Below are positions 1 to 10,906 of a stretch of 64,000 nucleotides of DNA, piece after piece. Position 1 is the stretch's first letter, and each line of letters opens with the position of its first letter. The notes under the pieces were generated by a model. It had not been told where the DNA came from. It made no database searches and was given only the letters and a program-made list of their open reading frames with translations. Position numbers and translations under genes: made by a program. This DNA is from Branchipolynoe longqiensis (taxonomy: Eukaryota; Annelida; Polychaeta; Phyllodocida; Polynoidae): contig CM059202.1 in NCBI GenBank assembly GCA_030323885.1, positions 45,836,849 to 45,900,848 on the forward strand, written 5' to 3'.

Positions 1-46
1 AACCACCAAAGTGTGCGGATACACACATAAGAACACACGGATACAG

Positions 47-316
47 AGGATATGTATCCTGTGATGTATAACACGATATAAGGAGGAGGAATAAAGGGAA
101 AAAAACTAAACAAAAAGGAGACCGTTAAAAAAGGCGGGAAACGGCCAGGAGGAGGCCTCTACCCAGGATCTGTATCCTGTGATGTAAAAAAACATATAAG
201 GAGGAATAAAGGAGGAAAACAAATCAACAACAAAAAACAACAAAAAAACCCACAAAAACACAGAAACAGTGAGACCGTTAAAAATGGCGGGAAACGGCCA
301 GGAGGAGGCCTCTACA
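47..316 (+). repeat. Tandem duplication in the LINE 5' leader
   Basis: Two imperfect copies (about 47-166 and 169-316) share a 'TATCCTGTGATGTA' segment, an 'ATAAGGAGGA' segment and, at their 3' ends, 'GGCGGGAAACGGCCAGGAGG'. Tandem 5' repeats are common in LINE promoters. A promoter role here is inference. Confidence 0.7.
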
Positions 317-399
317 AACCACAACAATGCCAATCCTACAGGAGGAAAAACGGTGACCAACACAAACGATAACACCATGACAACTGAAGAAAAAACATT

Positions 400-832
400 A
401 TGACGAAAGAGGAAATAATCAGTCCAGTGATAGAGACGGTTAAAAGAGAATTGAGATGGGAAAACATGCCCAAAAAAACCAACAACAATGATGGACAAAA
501 TACAAACGAAATGGACAACGGATGGAACAGCACGGCTAAAGATACAGACCAAAACTGGAACAAACTCCAGGAGCTCCAAGTAGCATACAACACTCTAAAA
601 ATTGAGTGTGCCTGATACAAAGCAAGGATACACAAATAAAATGGGAGAAATCCTAAAAGAAATCAAGGAAAGCTTAAAAAATGATGCGATAAAATACTCC
701 AGCCACACCAGGAATACTGAATATTGGGCAAGTGGATACCAACATGGCGCAGCATCGGGGAGAACTGGAACTACAAACCTTGAGTATCAAACACTAAATT
801 TTCCTATCTTCTATAAAATAACCCACAACTAA
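400..832 (+). pseudogene. LINE ORF1 remnant
   Basis: Two short overlapping frames (400-615 and 602-832) encode hydrophilic, Lys/Asn/Glu-rich peptides upstream of the endonuclease. The position and composition suit an ORF1 nucleic-acid-binding protein. I see no zinc knuckle or RRM. The overlap in different frames suggests a frameshift. The function is inferred from position. Confidence 0.45.
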
Positions 833-1103
833 CACAGAAATAATGCTAAGCTATTTCATGTAACTAACAGAATAGCAACACATGTAACTCTCCTCCCTTT
901 ACACAGGTTACATGAATGCTGTTATTATCTCAAGGGGGTCGCAAATGCCCATGCACTGGTACCTGCACCTCAGCAACCTAATAACACATAAACAAAATAA
1001 ATATGAAACAAAATCAAACTAATCTGACATCCACTGCTTTATCCATGGTTGAGGAAATTGAGTGCAGACTAGGCAGGGGCACACACTTCACCCACTTAAA
1101 GTG

Positions 1104-3827
1104 CTAGAGTGCATACAATAAACTAGACCTGATAAAACTACACCTAAAACATGAAGACATTGATGTACTAACAATGTCAGAAACCTGGTATACTGACGAA
1201 CACCACAACAATATTCTCAACATAGATGGGTATAGGCTTGTACGTGATGACAGAAAAACATTAAATGAAACACAACAAACAAACAAAGGTGGGGGTCTAG
1301 CTATATACTGCAAACTCACCAAAAACTTAGATGCTGAAACACTAGAAACAGCAAATATTTCAGAACAACACATAGAACTTGTATGGTGCTTAATAAAAAA
1401 TGATAAGCAAGCAAACACAGCCATAGCAAGACTGTACAGGAAACATAGACAGCTTCCTTGAGGCCCTCGAAAAAAGTGTTTAGCACAGTACAAAAATTAT
1501 CAACTGCAGAAATTTTCATTGTGGGTGATCTTAATATAAACGATAACTCAAATGAAAAAACAAACTAATGCTGCAGACCACTATCAAAACCATAGGCCTT
1601 CAACAGATAATCACAGAAAATGTCAGACTCAGTGAAAATAAGCTTGGCAATTGACCTAATACTAACCAACTCCAACCATGCAACAAAAGGGGTCACCAGA
1701 AGCTGGGGTATTAGTGACCACGAGCTAATATATGTAACCAGAAAAAAAATTAAAACCAAAAATCAATATCAATACAAGATGGGTAGATCACTGGTAAACT
1801 ACTCAAAAGAATCACTAGAAAACCACCTAGAGAGTAAAGAATTTCTTTTTAAAAAGGAACAAAAATGATATTAACATTTTCTGGAACAATATCATTATGC
1901 AAATAACAACCTGACTAAACCAAATGTGCCCAATACAAAAACTAAAACTAAACAAAAAACAAGATCCATGGGTGAACAATAAGCCAATAGCCCCGATAGA
2001 AATCAAAAGAAAACTATGGAACCTGACAAAAAGCACCAAAACCCCAGCAGATAGACTACCCGACAACACGGCTAGAAATAAGTCCCAGAAAGCTGCCAGA
2101 ACAGACAAAAGAAAAAACATAATAAGCCAAGATGATCAATGAGGTAGTAACACAAACAAATTCTGGACAAATGTAAATCTACTATTCCCCAACAATAAGT
2201 CTAAAGACTGCATAGCACTCACAAATGAGAAAGGCAGCACACTAACAAACCTAGAGGCAGCAGACAAACTAAACGACCACTTTGCCTTAGTAGGACAAAA
2301 ACTCAACAAAATTCATATAGGATTAGGAAAACAAGTCAGAACAAATACAAGATGAAATCCCCACCTGCAAAACTAATGCAAAAGAATTACAACAACTAAT
2401 ACAGAGCATAGACACGAATAAACTAAGTGGTATAGAAAATATCCCAAGTAAAGTATTAAAACATGCTTTACAAGCCATCCCAAAACCATAAAAGACTTAA
2501 TGCCTCTTTTGAACAAGGTAAATTTGTCGAAGCTTGGAAGACAGCCACTATCACCCCCATCCATAAATGTGGAGATAAACAAAGCATGGGCAACTACAGA
2601 CCCATATCAATCCTACAGGCCCCGGGCAAATTGATTGACAAAATACTACACAGGCACATAAATGAACACCTGGACAAAAATAATATACTAAACTCGAGAC
2701 AAGGGGGCTTCAGAAAACTCCACTCCACATAAAAAACCATAGCCCTACTCACTAGCGACTTACTGGCCTCAATGAACAAAAACAAAAAAAATATATCAGG
2801 GGTAGCATTCATAGGCTTTTGACACAGTAGATCACAAGATATTACTTCAAAAACTCAACCAAATAGGCATAAAATCAGCCACAAAAAACTGGATCGAATG
2901 CTACCTGCAAACCAATTACATGTGGAGTCCCACAAGGGTCGGTCCTAGGACCAGTACTCTTCATAATATACATAAATGACCCAGAGAAGTGGCTAGACAG
3001 TGAATGCCTCCAGCTATATGCAGATGATACTGTCATATATTCTGAGGGCAAGACTGAGGAAGCGGTAACAAATAAACTAAATACATTACTACAGAAACTG
3101 GATGACTGGTGTGAATCTAATAAAAATAACCATGAATGCCAGCAAATCCAAAACAGTCCTGTTCTCACATAGACCACTACTGGGAAGTAACGCCCAGTGC
3201 AAACTAGGAAACCAGGTGCTGGACAAAGTAAAGCACTACAGATACTTAGGCCTAGAGCTGGACAGCCAACTAAACTACAACCTATGTGTGACAAAAATCA
3301 TACAAAAAATCAATCACAAACTCTGGTTATTTGGCAAATTAAGAAAATTCATAACACAAGAAATGTCAATAAAGGTCTTCAAAGGAATGGTACTCCCGTA
3401 CTTTGACTATGGAGACACAATATACATGGGAGCAAAGCAAGAACTGCTCAACAAGCTGCAAATCCTACAAAATAAAGCATTAACTATATGTCTCAGGGTG
3501 GACAGAATGCACCCCACTTATGACCTGCACATGCAAACCAAAGCAAAATTGCTAAACAAAAATAGAAGACTAGTACACCTCAAAACACTCGCATTTTGGT
3601 ACAGTCACGATAGGAAATACCAAAAGCAACCAACCAGAGATACACGAATAAACAATGCACCACTAATAAAACAAACAAGGAGCTGCATAAAGGCCAATGA
3701 AAGGATCACATTAGAAATGGCTGCTAAGGCTTGGAATGCCCAATCAGTAAAAGAAAGACAGATCCCCGATCAAAAGACATACAAAAAATATCTATGTAAA
3801 AAATGGAGGAGGCTGATGACACCCTAG
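1104..3827 (+). pseudogene. LINE ORF2: endonuclease and reverse transcriptase, frameshifted
   Basis: Endonuclease text starts near 1174 with 'SETWYTDEHHNNILNIDGYR', continues with 'KGGGLAIY', and has a 'VGDLNI' block at 1521-1538 in a different frame. The RT part includes 'ITPIHKCGDKQSMGNYRPIS' (about 2550-2610), then the catalytic 'LYADDTVIY' at 3014-3040. A C-terminal domain runs at 3102-3827 and contains 'KVKHYRYLGLELDSQLNYN'. The blocks lie in at least three frames with stops between them (for example near 2820-2930), so no full protein can be made. Known: YADD is the metal-binding motif C of RT. The last block is an uninterrupted reading frame that ends at 3827. A Jockey or CR1 assignment would need a phylogeny. 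Confidence 0.88.
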
Positions 3828-4110
3828 GGCCAGAACCCCAGATGGGCATGTGATAGGTCACGGCCCACAAACTGGGCTGCCCCAAGGGAGAAACCTGGAC
3901 CACCCTCAGTAGATAACAAACAACCACAAACCATCAAAAACAGAGACTCCCGATCTGAAAAAATACAAAAATATATATGTAAAAAAGGGAGACCCTGAAA
4001 ACACCCTGGGGCAAAACCCCAGAAGGGCATGTGATAGGTCACGGCCCACAAACTGGGCTGCCCCAAGGGGGTAATCTGGACCACCCTCAGTAGATAACAA
4101 ACAGCTACAA
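3797..4110 (+). repeat. Tandem duplication of the LINE 3' tail
   Basis: Two copies about 180 bp apart share 'GGGCATGTGATAGGTCACGG', 'CCCACAAACTGGGCTGCCCC' and 'ACCACCCTCAGTAGATAACA'. The first copy overlaps the end of the RT frame. Duplicated tails occur in LINEs and may reflect slippage during target-primed reverse transcription (inference). Confidence 0.75.
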
Positions 4111-4524
4111 ACTATGTACAAGCCTATAAATGTAGAGTAGGCTAGTTTATAAGTAGTAGTAAAACAAAAAACTAAAACCAAAACTATTCGCATCCACTAC
4201 AAGGGTGATCAGAAAATAAAAACAATATACCTATCGGAACACCTGATACTAAATAATCACCATGTACCTGCTACTGTGTGAGAAACAAAAACATCTTATC
4301 ACCTCCTACTGTGTGATAAGATTAAACCACGACTACAGCTGGCCAGCATTGAAAACAAGCCCGAGCACTCGAGCTTACACGCTATGGACAGTATAAACAC
4401 AGCATCAACAAAAACAACAAAAACAATCAGTGGGACCCAAATAAAGTAATATCGGCATTCGGTTGTGAAACCATGCTTCGCATTTCTCGTTCTTTCGAAA
4501 CTATCTCTGGCTGTTTGCAACCAG

Positions 4525-4950
4525 AACTGTTTGTTTGTTTTGTTGTTGTTTTACGTCCTAGCAACATCTAAGGTCATATCAGTACGGGAAACCATAACTA
4601 CCACAGTTCCTGAACGTTGGGTGGTTGGTTGTTGGAGTTTTACATCCTGGCAACACCTAAGGTAAAATCAGGACATGAATGCTGGTTGGTTGTTGGAGTT
4701 TTATGTCCTGGCAACATTAAAGGTCATATCAGGACGGGTACCGACTTTTGACAGTGCGCACTCATAGTGACTTTATAGTGCTGCCCCAGTGGGAAATCAG
4801 GTCACAGGCACCACGACTTGATATCCCACTCAGTCACATTATCCTGACACTGAGCCCACCAGTCCTTGCCCTAACCCACCAACTACCAACCAGGGTTACC
4901 CACGGCATGCTGCACAGTCAGCTGCTAGGCACAACATTAGTTCTGGTCAG
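4525..4950 (-). mobile_element. SINE-A copy with stacked tail fragments
   Basis: SINE-A is my label for the commonest repeat here: a tRNA-like head, a body with 'AGTGTCAGGATAATGTGACT', and a tail ending in '(A)AACAACAAC'. At this site the tail segment ('GTCCTGGCAACA...AAGGTCATATCAGGACGGGT' as read on the plus strand) occurs three times in a row (about 4540, 4640 and 4700) before the body. This suggests SINE-on-SINE insertion at tails. Confidence 0.8.
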
Positions 4951-5039
4951 TGCCGTCAGAGGGCGGGTTGGTGGTGGACATCCTCAATAAGACAACACGG
5001 CCTATATTAGGCGCCTGTTTGACTGCTAATAACCCACGT

Positions 5040-5300
5040 GACCACAACTCTGGTCCCGCCTGGTCACAAGTGGCACCACGCCCGCTCACAGGGGACGTTG
5101 TGGGGATGAGCATGCGCATGCGGCATGGCCCACTTCCGGAAGTGTGGTGTTGTGGCGTGCTGGACCGCTGTGAAGTAAAAAGGCGCAAATTGGGCTCATC
5201 TTTCTAAAAGCTGTCGGAGAGAGAGAAAGGTAAAGGGACAGAGCTTATACTTACATGGTGGACCGGAAGTTACAGCTTGTAGGGTGCACGCATGCGCAGC
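5040..5300 (+). promoter_or_regulatory. Possible CpG-rich promoter-like segment
   Basis: Seen: a palindromic ETS-type site ACTTCCGGAAGT at 5132-5143, a second CCGGAAGT at 5263-5270, NRF1-like CATGCGCATGC at 5111-5121 and CATGCGCAGC at 5291-5300, and a splice-donor-like AAG|GTAAAG at 5227-5235. Known: ETS plus NRF1 sites are typical of animal housekeeping promoters. Inference: a promoter or first exon may lie here, but I find no coding exon to attach to it. CATGCGCA motifs also occur inside repeats elsewhere in the window, so this could be repeat-derived. Confidence 0.25.
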
Positions 5301-5397
5301 ACGCACCTCACTTTGTACGCATGTCTGTGTGTGTGTGACGTCACTGTGTGAAACATGGAAAACTGCTTACACCGAACTTTACTGATTGCTTTGATTT

Positions 5398-5845
5398 TCT
5401 GTTCCTTTCTTTCTTCCTTTCTTTGTCTTTCTGTCCATGTTTCTTTCTTGTCTGCCTTTGTTCCTTCCTCCCCTGGCTCCCGCCTTTCTGTCTGTCTTTC
5501 TTTCCATGCCTTTCTTTCCATGTTTCTTTCTTGTCTGCCTTTGTTCCTTCCTCCCCTGGCTCCCGCCTTTCTGTCTGTCTTTCTTTCCATGCCTTTCTTT
5601 CCATGTTTCTTTCTTGTCTGCCTTTGTTCCTTCCTCCGCTGGCTCCCGCCTTTCTGTCTGTCTTTCTTTCCATGCCTTTCTTTCCATGTTTCTTTCTTGT
5701 CTGCCTTTGTTCCTTCCTCCCCTGGCTCCCGCCTTTCTGTCTGTCTTTCTTTCCATGCCTTTCTTTCCATGTTTCTTTCTTGTCTGCCTTTGTTCCTTCC
5801 TCCCCTGGCTCCCACCTTTCTGTCTGTCTTTCTTTCCATGTCTAT
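5398..5845. repeat. 83-bp pyrimidine-rich minisatellite, about 5 copies
   Basis: The unit is built of TTTCTTTC and TTCCTTCC tracts plus 'CCCCTGGCTCCCGCC'. Spacing between equal points is 83 bp. Since 83 is not a multiple of 3, all frames stay open and give long, meaningless Lys/Arg-rich or Phe/Ser/Cys-rich reading frames on both strands. Confidence 0.92.
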
Positions 5846-5914
5846 ATATATTAATATTGGGTTGATAACTTAACTTTTTTTTAAATTGATTAAATTGCCA
5901 AATGTTGATAAAGG

Positions 5915-6265
5915 GTTTGTTTGTATGTTTGTTGTTGTTTTACGTCCTAGCAACATCTAAGGTTAAATCAGGACGGGTACCGACTTGTGACAGTGTGCAC
6001 TCATGGCGACTTAATTGTGCTGCCCCACTGGGAGACCAGACCGCCAGCACCATGACCTGATATCGCACTCAGTTACATTATCCTGACACTGAGCCAACCA
6101 GTCCTTGACCTATCCTAATAATGCCGAGCGCCTGGCTAGGAAGCGACAAGTATAAATTTTTAAGTCATTGGTTTGACTCGACCATGGTTCGAATCCACGA
6201 CCCCACGATCTACCAACACAGGAGACGGACGCTCTAACTCATTCGGCCATCCCGTCTGGTGTCAT
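5915..6265 (-). mobile_element. SINE-A copy
   Basis: Near full length, minus strand. The poly-(AAC) tail side is at 5915-5960, the body in the middle, and the tRNA-like head with an A box near 6230-6255 ('GGCCGAATGAG...' on minus) and a B-box-like segment near 6190. Confidence 0.82.
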
Positions 6266-7405
6266 GGGCGGGTGATGAAAATGGAAAATATTGCGCTTGG
6301 ATCAGAATTTGATCCCACATCTATTGCATTCTGGGCTAGTGTGCTAACCATTACATTACGTAGACACGCTGATGTCATCACCCTATCCACGCCCCTGTAT
6401 ATGCGGCTACTTGCCTGAGAGGTCGGTGCAGACTACTAAACTAACCATTAAACCACCTAGGCTCCCTGATGTCAGCACACTACCCACGCCTAGCTGTCTA
6501 TGTGGTTACTTGCCTGAGAGATCAGTGCAGACTACTATACTAACCATTACACCACCTAGGCTCCCTGATGTCACCATACTACCCATGCCTACCTGTCTAT
6601 GTGGCTCCTTGCCTGAGAGGTCAGTGCAGACTACTAAACTAACCATTACACCACCTAGGCTCCCTGATGTCACCACACTACTCACGCCTACCTGTCTATG
6701 CGGCTCCTTGCCTGAGAGGTCAGTGCAGACTACTACACTAACCATTACACCACCTAGGCTCCCTGATGTCACCACACTACCCACGCCTACCTGTCTATGT
6801 GGCTCCTTGCCTGAGAGGTCAGTGCAGACTACTACACTAACCATTACACCACTTAGGCTCCCTGATGTCACCACACTACTCATGCCTACCTGTCTATGTG
6901 GCTCCTTGCCTGAGAGGTCAGTGCAGACTACTAAACTAACCATTACACCACTTAGGCTCCCTGATGTCACCACACTACCCACGCCTACCTGTCTATGTGG
7001 CTCCTTGCCTGAGAGGTCAGTGCAGACTACTACACTAACCATTACACCACCTAGGCACCCTGATGTCACCACACTACGCACGCCTACCTGTCTATGCGGC
7101 TCTTTGCCTGAGAGATCAGTGCAGACTTCTACACTAACCATTACACCACCTAGGCTCCCTGATGTCACCACCCTACCAATGGCTACCTGTCTATGTGGCT
7201 CCTTGCCTGAGAGGTCAGTGCAGACTACTACACTAACCATTACACCACCTAGGCTCCCTGATGTCACCACACTATGCACGCCTACCTGTCTATGTGGTTA
7301 CTTGCCTGAGAGGTCAGTGCAGACTACTACACTAACCATTATACCACCTAGGCTCCCTGATGTCAGCACACTACCCACGCCTACCTGTCTATGTGGTTAC
7401 TTGCC
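6265..7405 (-). repeat. 99-bp tandem array derived from the SINE-C head, about 10 units
   Basis: On the minus strand each unit carries 'CCTAGGTGGTGTAATGGTTA' (tRNA-like A-box region) followed by 'GTCTGCACTGACCTCTCAGG'. The same text occurs once at the start of complete SINE-C copies elsewhere (8.9, 11.1, 30.4 and 47.5 kb). The unit is 99 bp, so a 428-residue frame with a 33-residue period appears on the plus strand (6372-7658). It is a repeat artefact, not a gene. At 7405-7560 the array passes into a C/T-rich tract. Confidence 0.9.
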
Positions 7406-7644
7406 TGTTTTCTTTCTTTCTTTCCGTCCTTTTGTTTCCTTTCCTTTCATTCTGTCCTTGATTTTCCCCTCCTTTCTGTCCTTCCTGTTTTCTGTCCTTC
7501 CCCTTTTCTCTCCATATTTCTTTCTGTCCTTCCTTCTTCCCTTTACTAACATTATTTCCCCAAAGCGTCATCTCGCATCAAGTTCTAGAATACAATATCC
7601 TCAACAGATCGCCAACAGCAGCCCGTGTCACCAGCCACCAGTAC

Positions 7645-8170
7645 TAAAGACCCTATAATACTAAGACGGCTCACTCAGCCTGTACTGTGTAATCAAAATG
7701 ATCAAACCCACCAAGTGGTGTGTGCGCTGGCTGTTCTCTTGGTTAAACAGTTGCGATATTATATGTATAAATGTATATATAACCTTGTGGCGTTATGTTG
7801 TGTGTGATTCACAGAACACTGGTACTCGGTGTGTATGTCTGGGTGGAACCTTGTGGCGTTATGTTGTGTGTGATTCACAGAACACCGGTACTCGGTGCTA
7901 TATTTTATGTATAAATGTATATATATATATATATGAATGTGAAAGATGTGTGATGATGGCGATGATGCTGATGTGTATTTGTTAATAGCAATTTCATATT
8001 GATGTGTATTCATACTTACCTATCTCATGTATAATATAATTGTATGTGTTTACATGTGAAACACCAACCAGCAGCCGGGCTGATCGAACCCACCACAAGG
8101 TGGCACTGCGAAATTGACATTACCATGGGAGAGATAGGGAGTGAGCCGTCTTAGTATTATAGGGACTTTG
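7645..8170. mobile_element. MITE with about 30-bp inverted ends and a 7-bp target duplication
   Basis: The left end 'CCCTATAATACTAAG' plus 'ACGGCTCACTC' is matched, inverted, at the right end (8130-8165). Direct repeats CCAGTAC flank both sides (7638-7644 and 8171-8177). The interior holds a duplicated 48-bp segment (7791-7838 and 7849-7896) and a TA tract. There is no coding capacity. The target duplication size suggests hAT-like mobilisation (inference). A half copy lies at 61.6-61.7 kb. Confidence 0.8.
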
Positions 8171-8302
8171 CCAGTACCCGGCAACCACCTGCCATGCGCA
8201 AACAATTTCCCAATGTCAGAACCGCATGTCGGTTTTGTGACAAAAATCCCAGAGACCCACGACCACTGATAATAAGGCCACAACGCTGATTGCAGGTGTT
8301 GG

Positions 8303-8575
8303 TTGCTTACTTGTTGGAGTTTTACATCCTAGCAACATCTAGTCATATCAGGTTGGGTAGCTACCGACTTGTGACAGTGTGCACTCATGGCAACTTTATA
8401 GTGCTGCCCCACTGTGAAATCAGGCTGCTGGCACCATGACCCAATATCCCACACAGTCACATTATCCTGACACTGAGCCAACCAGGCCTTGCCCTATCCT
8501 GGTAATGCTGTTACAAGTCGGTACATGTCCTGATATGACCTTAGGTGTTACCAGTCTTGGCAAGCACTACAAAGC
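8303..8575 (-). mobile_element. SINE-A copy, head-truncated
   Basis: The tail (TGTTGGAGTTTTACATCCTAG) and body are present, up to 'TGCCCTATCCTGGTAATGC'. A second short inverted tail fragment ('TACATGTCCTGATATGACCT') follows at about 8523-8545. The tRNA-like head is missing. Confidence 0.75.
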
Positions 8576-8599
8576 TGACACCAAAGACTTCGGCGACAA

Positions 8600-8698
8600 A
8601 TGTTTAATAAGTGCACTCATATATAAGTTAGATATGTAGAATCAAATCTCGATAATTGTTTTGATTTTGACAATTTGATGCTTCATCGGACTATGCAG
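8600..8698. mobile_element. MITE fragment with a 'CATCGGACTATGCAGCTTTAA' type end
   Basis: The end motif and the inner 'GATCAAATCT...' segment recur inverted at 17626-17712 and direct at 33460-33530. Copies end in TTAA, like the other TTAA-flanked families in this window. Confidence 0.6.
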
Positions 8699-8822
8699 CT
8701 TTAACAAATATATTGTTTGAATTTGAATTTTCTTTTACCATAAAATATGGTAGTGTTTTTAGTTGGCGTCCCCCAAGGGCGGAATCTTCCTATGCATACA
8801 CTGAAATATGTCTTTCTAAACT

Positions 8823-9015
8823 AATGTCGTGGGGGTGATGAAAATGGGAAATATTGCACCTAGAGCGGGACTCGAACCCACATCTCTTTGCATTCCGGGC
8901 CAGTGTGCTAACCATTACACCACCTAGGCTCCCTGATATCAACACACTCCCCACGCCTACCTGTCTGTGTGGTTACTTGCCTGAGTGGTCAGTGCAGACC
9001 ACTACACTAACAATA
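8823..9015 (-). mobile_element. SINE-C copy, partial
   Basis: SINE-C (my label) reads on minus: 'GTGGTGTAATGGTTAGCACA' (A box), then 'GGGTTCGAGTCCCGCTCTAG' (B box), then 'AATATTTCCCATTTTCATCA'. This minus-strand copy has both boxes and one upstream 99-bp type leader. Confidence 0.8.
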
Positions 9016-9165
9016 AGTGAATTTGTTTGTTGTCAAATATCTCAAAACCTAGACATTTAAAATGAAGTTTCCTTCAAACTAAAGTAATGTAGATAATAAC
9101 AATCAATTGAATATATTAATCTCAGAAAATGACAAACTCAAAACCATCGGACTCTGCAACATTAA

Positions 9166-9450
9166 AGGCCCAGTCACACCTTACCGGACTGGGGAACCGG
9201 ACGAGAACCGGACACTGCCCGGTTGTGTACGGCGATGTCCGGTACATGTCCGGCACCCATCCGTTACGTGTCCGGTTCTCGTCCGTACATGTGCATGTAT
9301 GGTACATGTACGGTACTTGTCCGGTTGTCTGGCGGCAATTGACCCAATTACGCTCCATTTCAATACATTTTGTGTAGCGGAGAGCACCGGACTAGACAAT
9401 TCTTTGTCCGGTGGTGTCTGGTACTCAGTCCGGTAAGGTGTGACTGGTGC
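9166..9450. mobile_element. 285-bp TTAA-flanked MITE with CCGGAC-rich ends
   Basis: Near-perfect inverted ends share 'CAGTCACACCTTACCGGACT' on both sides. TTAA lies on both flanks (9162-9165 and 9451-9454). Many interspersed copies of CCGGAC/GTCCGG fill the interior. It is non-coding. TTAA targets are typical of piggyBac-, Kolobok- and ISL2EU-type transposases. Which one acts here is not known. Confidence 0.85.
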
Positions 9451-9807
9451 TTAAGTGCCATTTACTGTTAGTTTTCAAAAGAGGCATTTCGGTGCACGGA
9501 CAGGAAGATTACGCCCTTGGGGGATGTCAACCCAAAACCCGCTACCATAATATATTTTATGGTAAAATAAAAATTCAAATAATAAATTCATCAAATAACA
9601 CGACAATTAAAAGGTTATTAAAACGAAGTAACCCCCCTCCACCTAAAACCGCTAGGTGTGCCCTACAGGCCGGACACCAGAGCAACATACTTTGATGTGA
9701 GCGCCAACGGGCGGCGTCCATCATTCTTAACGACGCCGCGGGCCTTCTTTGTTAGCGCCTCGTCGAGCATGCGCACAGTGCTAGATTGGTTGAGCGGGAA
9801 AACCAAA

Positions 9808-9826
9808 ATGGCACCAGAGGGCGCCA
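9808..9826 (+). promoter_or_regulatory. CTCF-like motif
   Basis: 'GGCACCAGAGGGCGCC' fits the bilaterian CTCF core CCASYAGRKGGC at 11 of 12 positions. It is one site with no other support and could be chance. Confidence 0.25.
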
Positions 9827-9894
9827 TCAATCGAGGGGTTGGGGGGGGAGATGATGGGGGGTGAGGGGGAGATAGGGGGGTTGGGGGGTAGGTT

Positions 9895-10225
9895 TTGTTT
9901 GTTTGTTGGAGTTTTATGTCATGGCAACATATATGGTCATATCAGGGCGGGTACCGACTTGTGACAATGCGCACTCATGGAGACTTTATAGTGCTGCCCC
10001 ACTGGGAGACCAGGCCACTAGCACCATGACCTGATATCCCACTCAGTCACATTATCCTGACACTAAGCCAACCAGTCCTTGTCCTATCCTAATAATGCCG
10101 AGCAACAAGTATACATTTGTAAGTCATTGGTTTATGTCGACCAGGATTCGAACCCATGGGTTCGAATCCCATGCCCTTACAAAACGGGAGACGGACCATC
10201 AACTCATTCGGCCATGCCGTCTTCA
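9895..10225 (-). mobile_element. SINE-A copy
   Basis: Full-length arrangement on minus: tail at 9895, body, and tRNA-like head with the B-box region near 10140-10160 and A-box region near 10200-10215. The B-box region is duplicated ('GGTTCGAATCC' type text twice). Confidence 0.82.
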
Positions 10226-10514
10226 GGGTGAGGGGATCAGGGTGAGGGGTGAGGGGATCTGGGGGAGGAGAGGAGGTCAAAAGGGGGGACGCTATCACAT
10301 GTTCTTTCGTTAAGAAATTCCCCAGTTCCTGAACCAGTAAGCGAACCCGGGTACATTCCATGTTAGTACTCCGCCGTGTCATCCAATGGGGACCTTTCAG
10401 TTTGCATGAGTCTCTCGTCAGATGGTGCACCATGCCGGTCTCTGTCCTGCTTTGGTTGGATAGAAGCAGTTCCTTCTACTATCAGTATCAAGTGTGAGGA
10501 TTTTGGTGTGTGCG

Positions 10515-10810
10515 ACATCTAAACCCCCACCACACACTTACACCCCCACCACACACCTACATCACCACACACACCTACACCCTCACCACACATATCTACA
10601 CCTCAACCACACACACTTACACCCCCACCCCACACCTACACCACACACCTACACCCCCATCACATCCCTAAACCCCCACCACACACCTACACCCCACCAC
10701 ACACCCCAACTACACCCCAAAACACTCACCACACACCTACACCCCCAACACACACATCCCTAAACCCCCACCACACACCACCAACACACACACACCTACA
10801 CCCTTCTATC
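10515..10810. repeat. ACACCTACACCCCCACC minisatellite
   Basis: C/A-only strand with irregular ACCACACACCTACACCCCC units over about 295 bp. Strong strand asymmetry. No gene. Confidence 0.9.
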
Positions 10811-10906
10811 CAACCATGATGGCCGACTTGGACCGGGAACGGGTGCTGCCGACAAGTGCATAGCGAGAGAAATGGCTCATGAAAGGTCCCCATTATAACC
10901 AAAAGA

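Larger units (their letters stand above)
1..4190 (+). mobile_element. Decayed non-LTR retrotransposon (CR1/Jockey-type LINE)
   Basis: Seen: on the plus strand, a duplicated A/G-rich leader, a short ORF1 remnant, an APE-type endonuclease block, a reverse transcriptase block and a duplicated non-coding tail follow each other in the usual LINE order. The coding parts lie in several frames separated by stops, so the copy is dead. Known: LINEs of the CR1/Jockey group carry ORF1, then endonuclease plus RT in ORF2. The clade is inferred from the EN-RT order and the C-terminal RT text only. The element may begin before base 1. Confidence 0.85.

Noticed and set aside
94..129. NPY/NPF family assignment for the 36-residue peptide (residue positions 94-129 of the 34213-34608 product)
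   Set aside because: Only the length and final RY-amide agree. The Pro-rich start and amphipathic helix of that family are absent.
4950..5207. 85-residue plus-strand frame in the GC-rich segment
   Set aside because: No domain, no splice support. It is more likely open by composition in a promoter-like or repeat segment.
5270..5873. Several long frames (110-189 residues) on both strands rich in Lys/Arg/Glu or Phe/Ser/Cys
   Set aside because: They arise from the 83-bp minisatellite, which leaves all frames open. No other coding sign.
6372..7658. 428-residue plus-strand frame with a 33-residue repeat, and a 257-residue minus frame
   Set aside because: The period is the 99-bp SINE-C-derived unit. 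The same DNA occurs in non-coding SINE copies.
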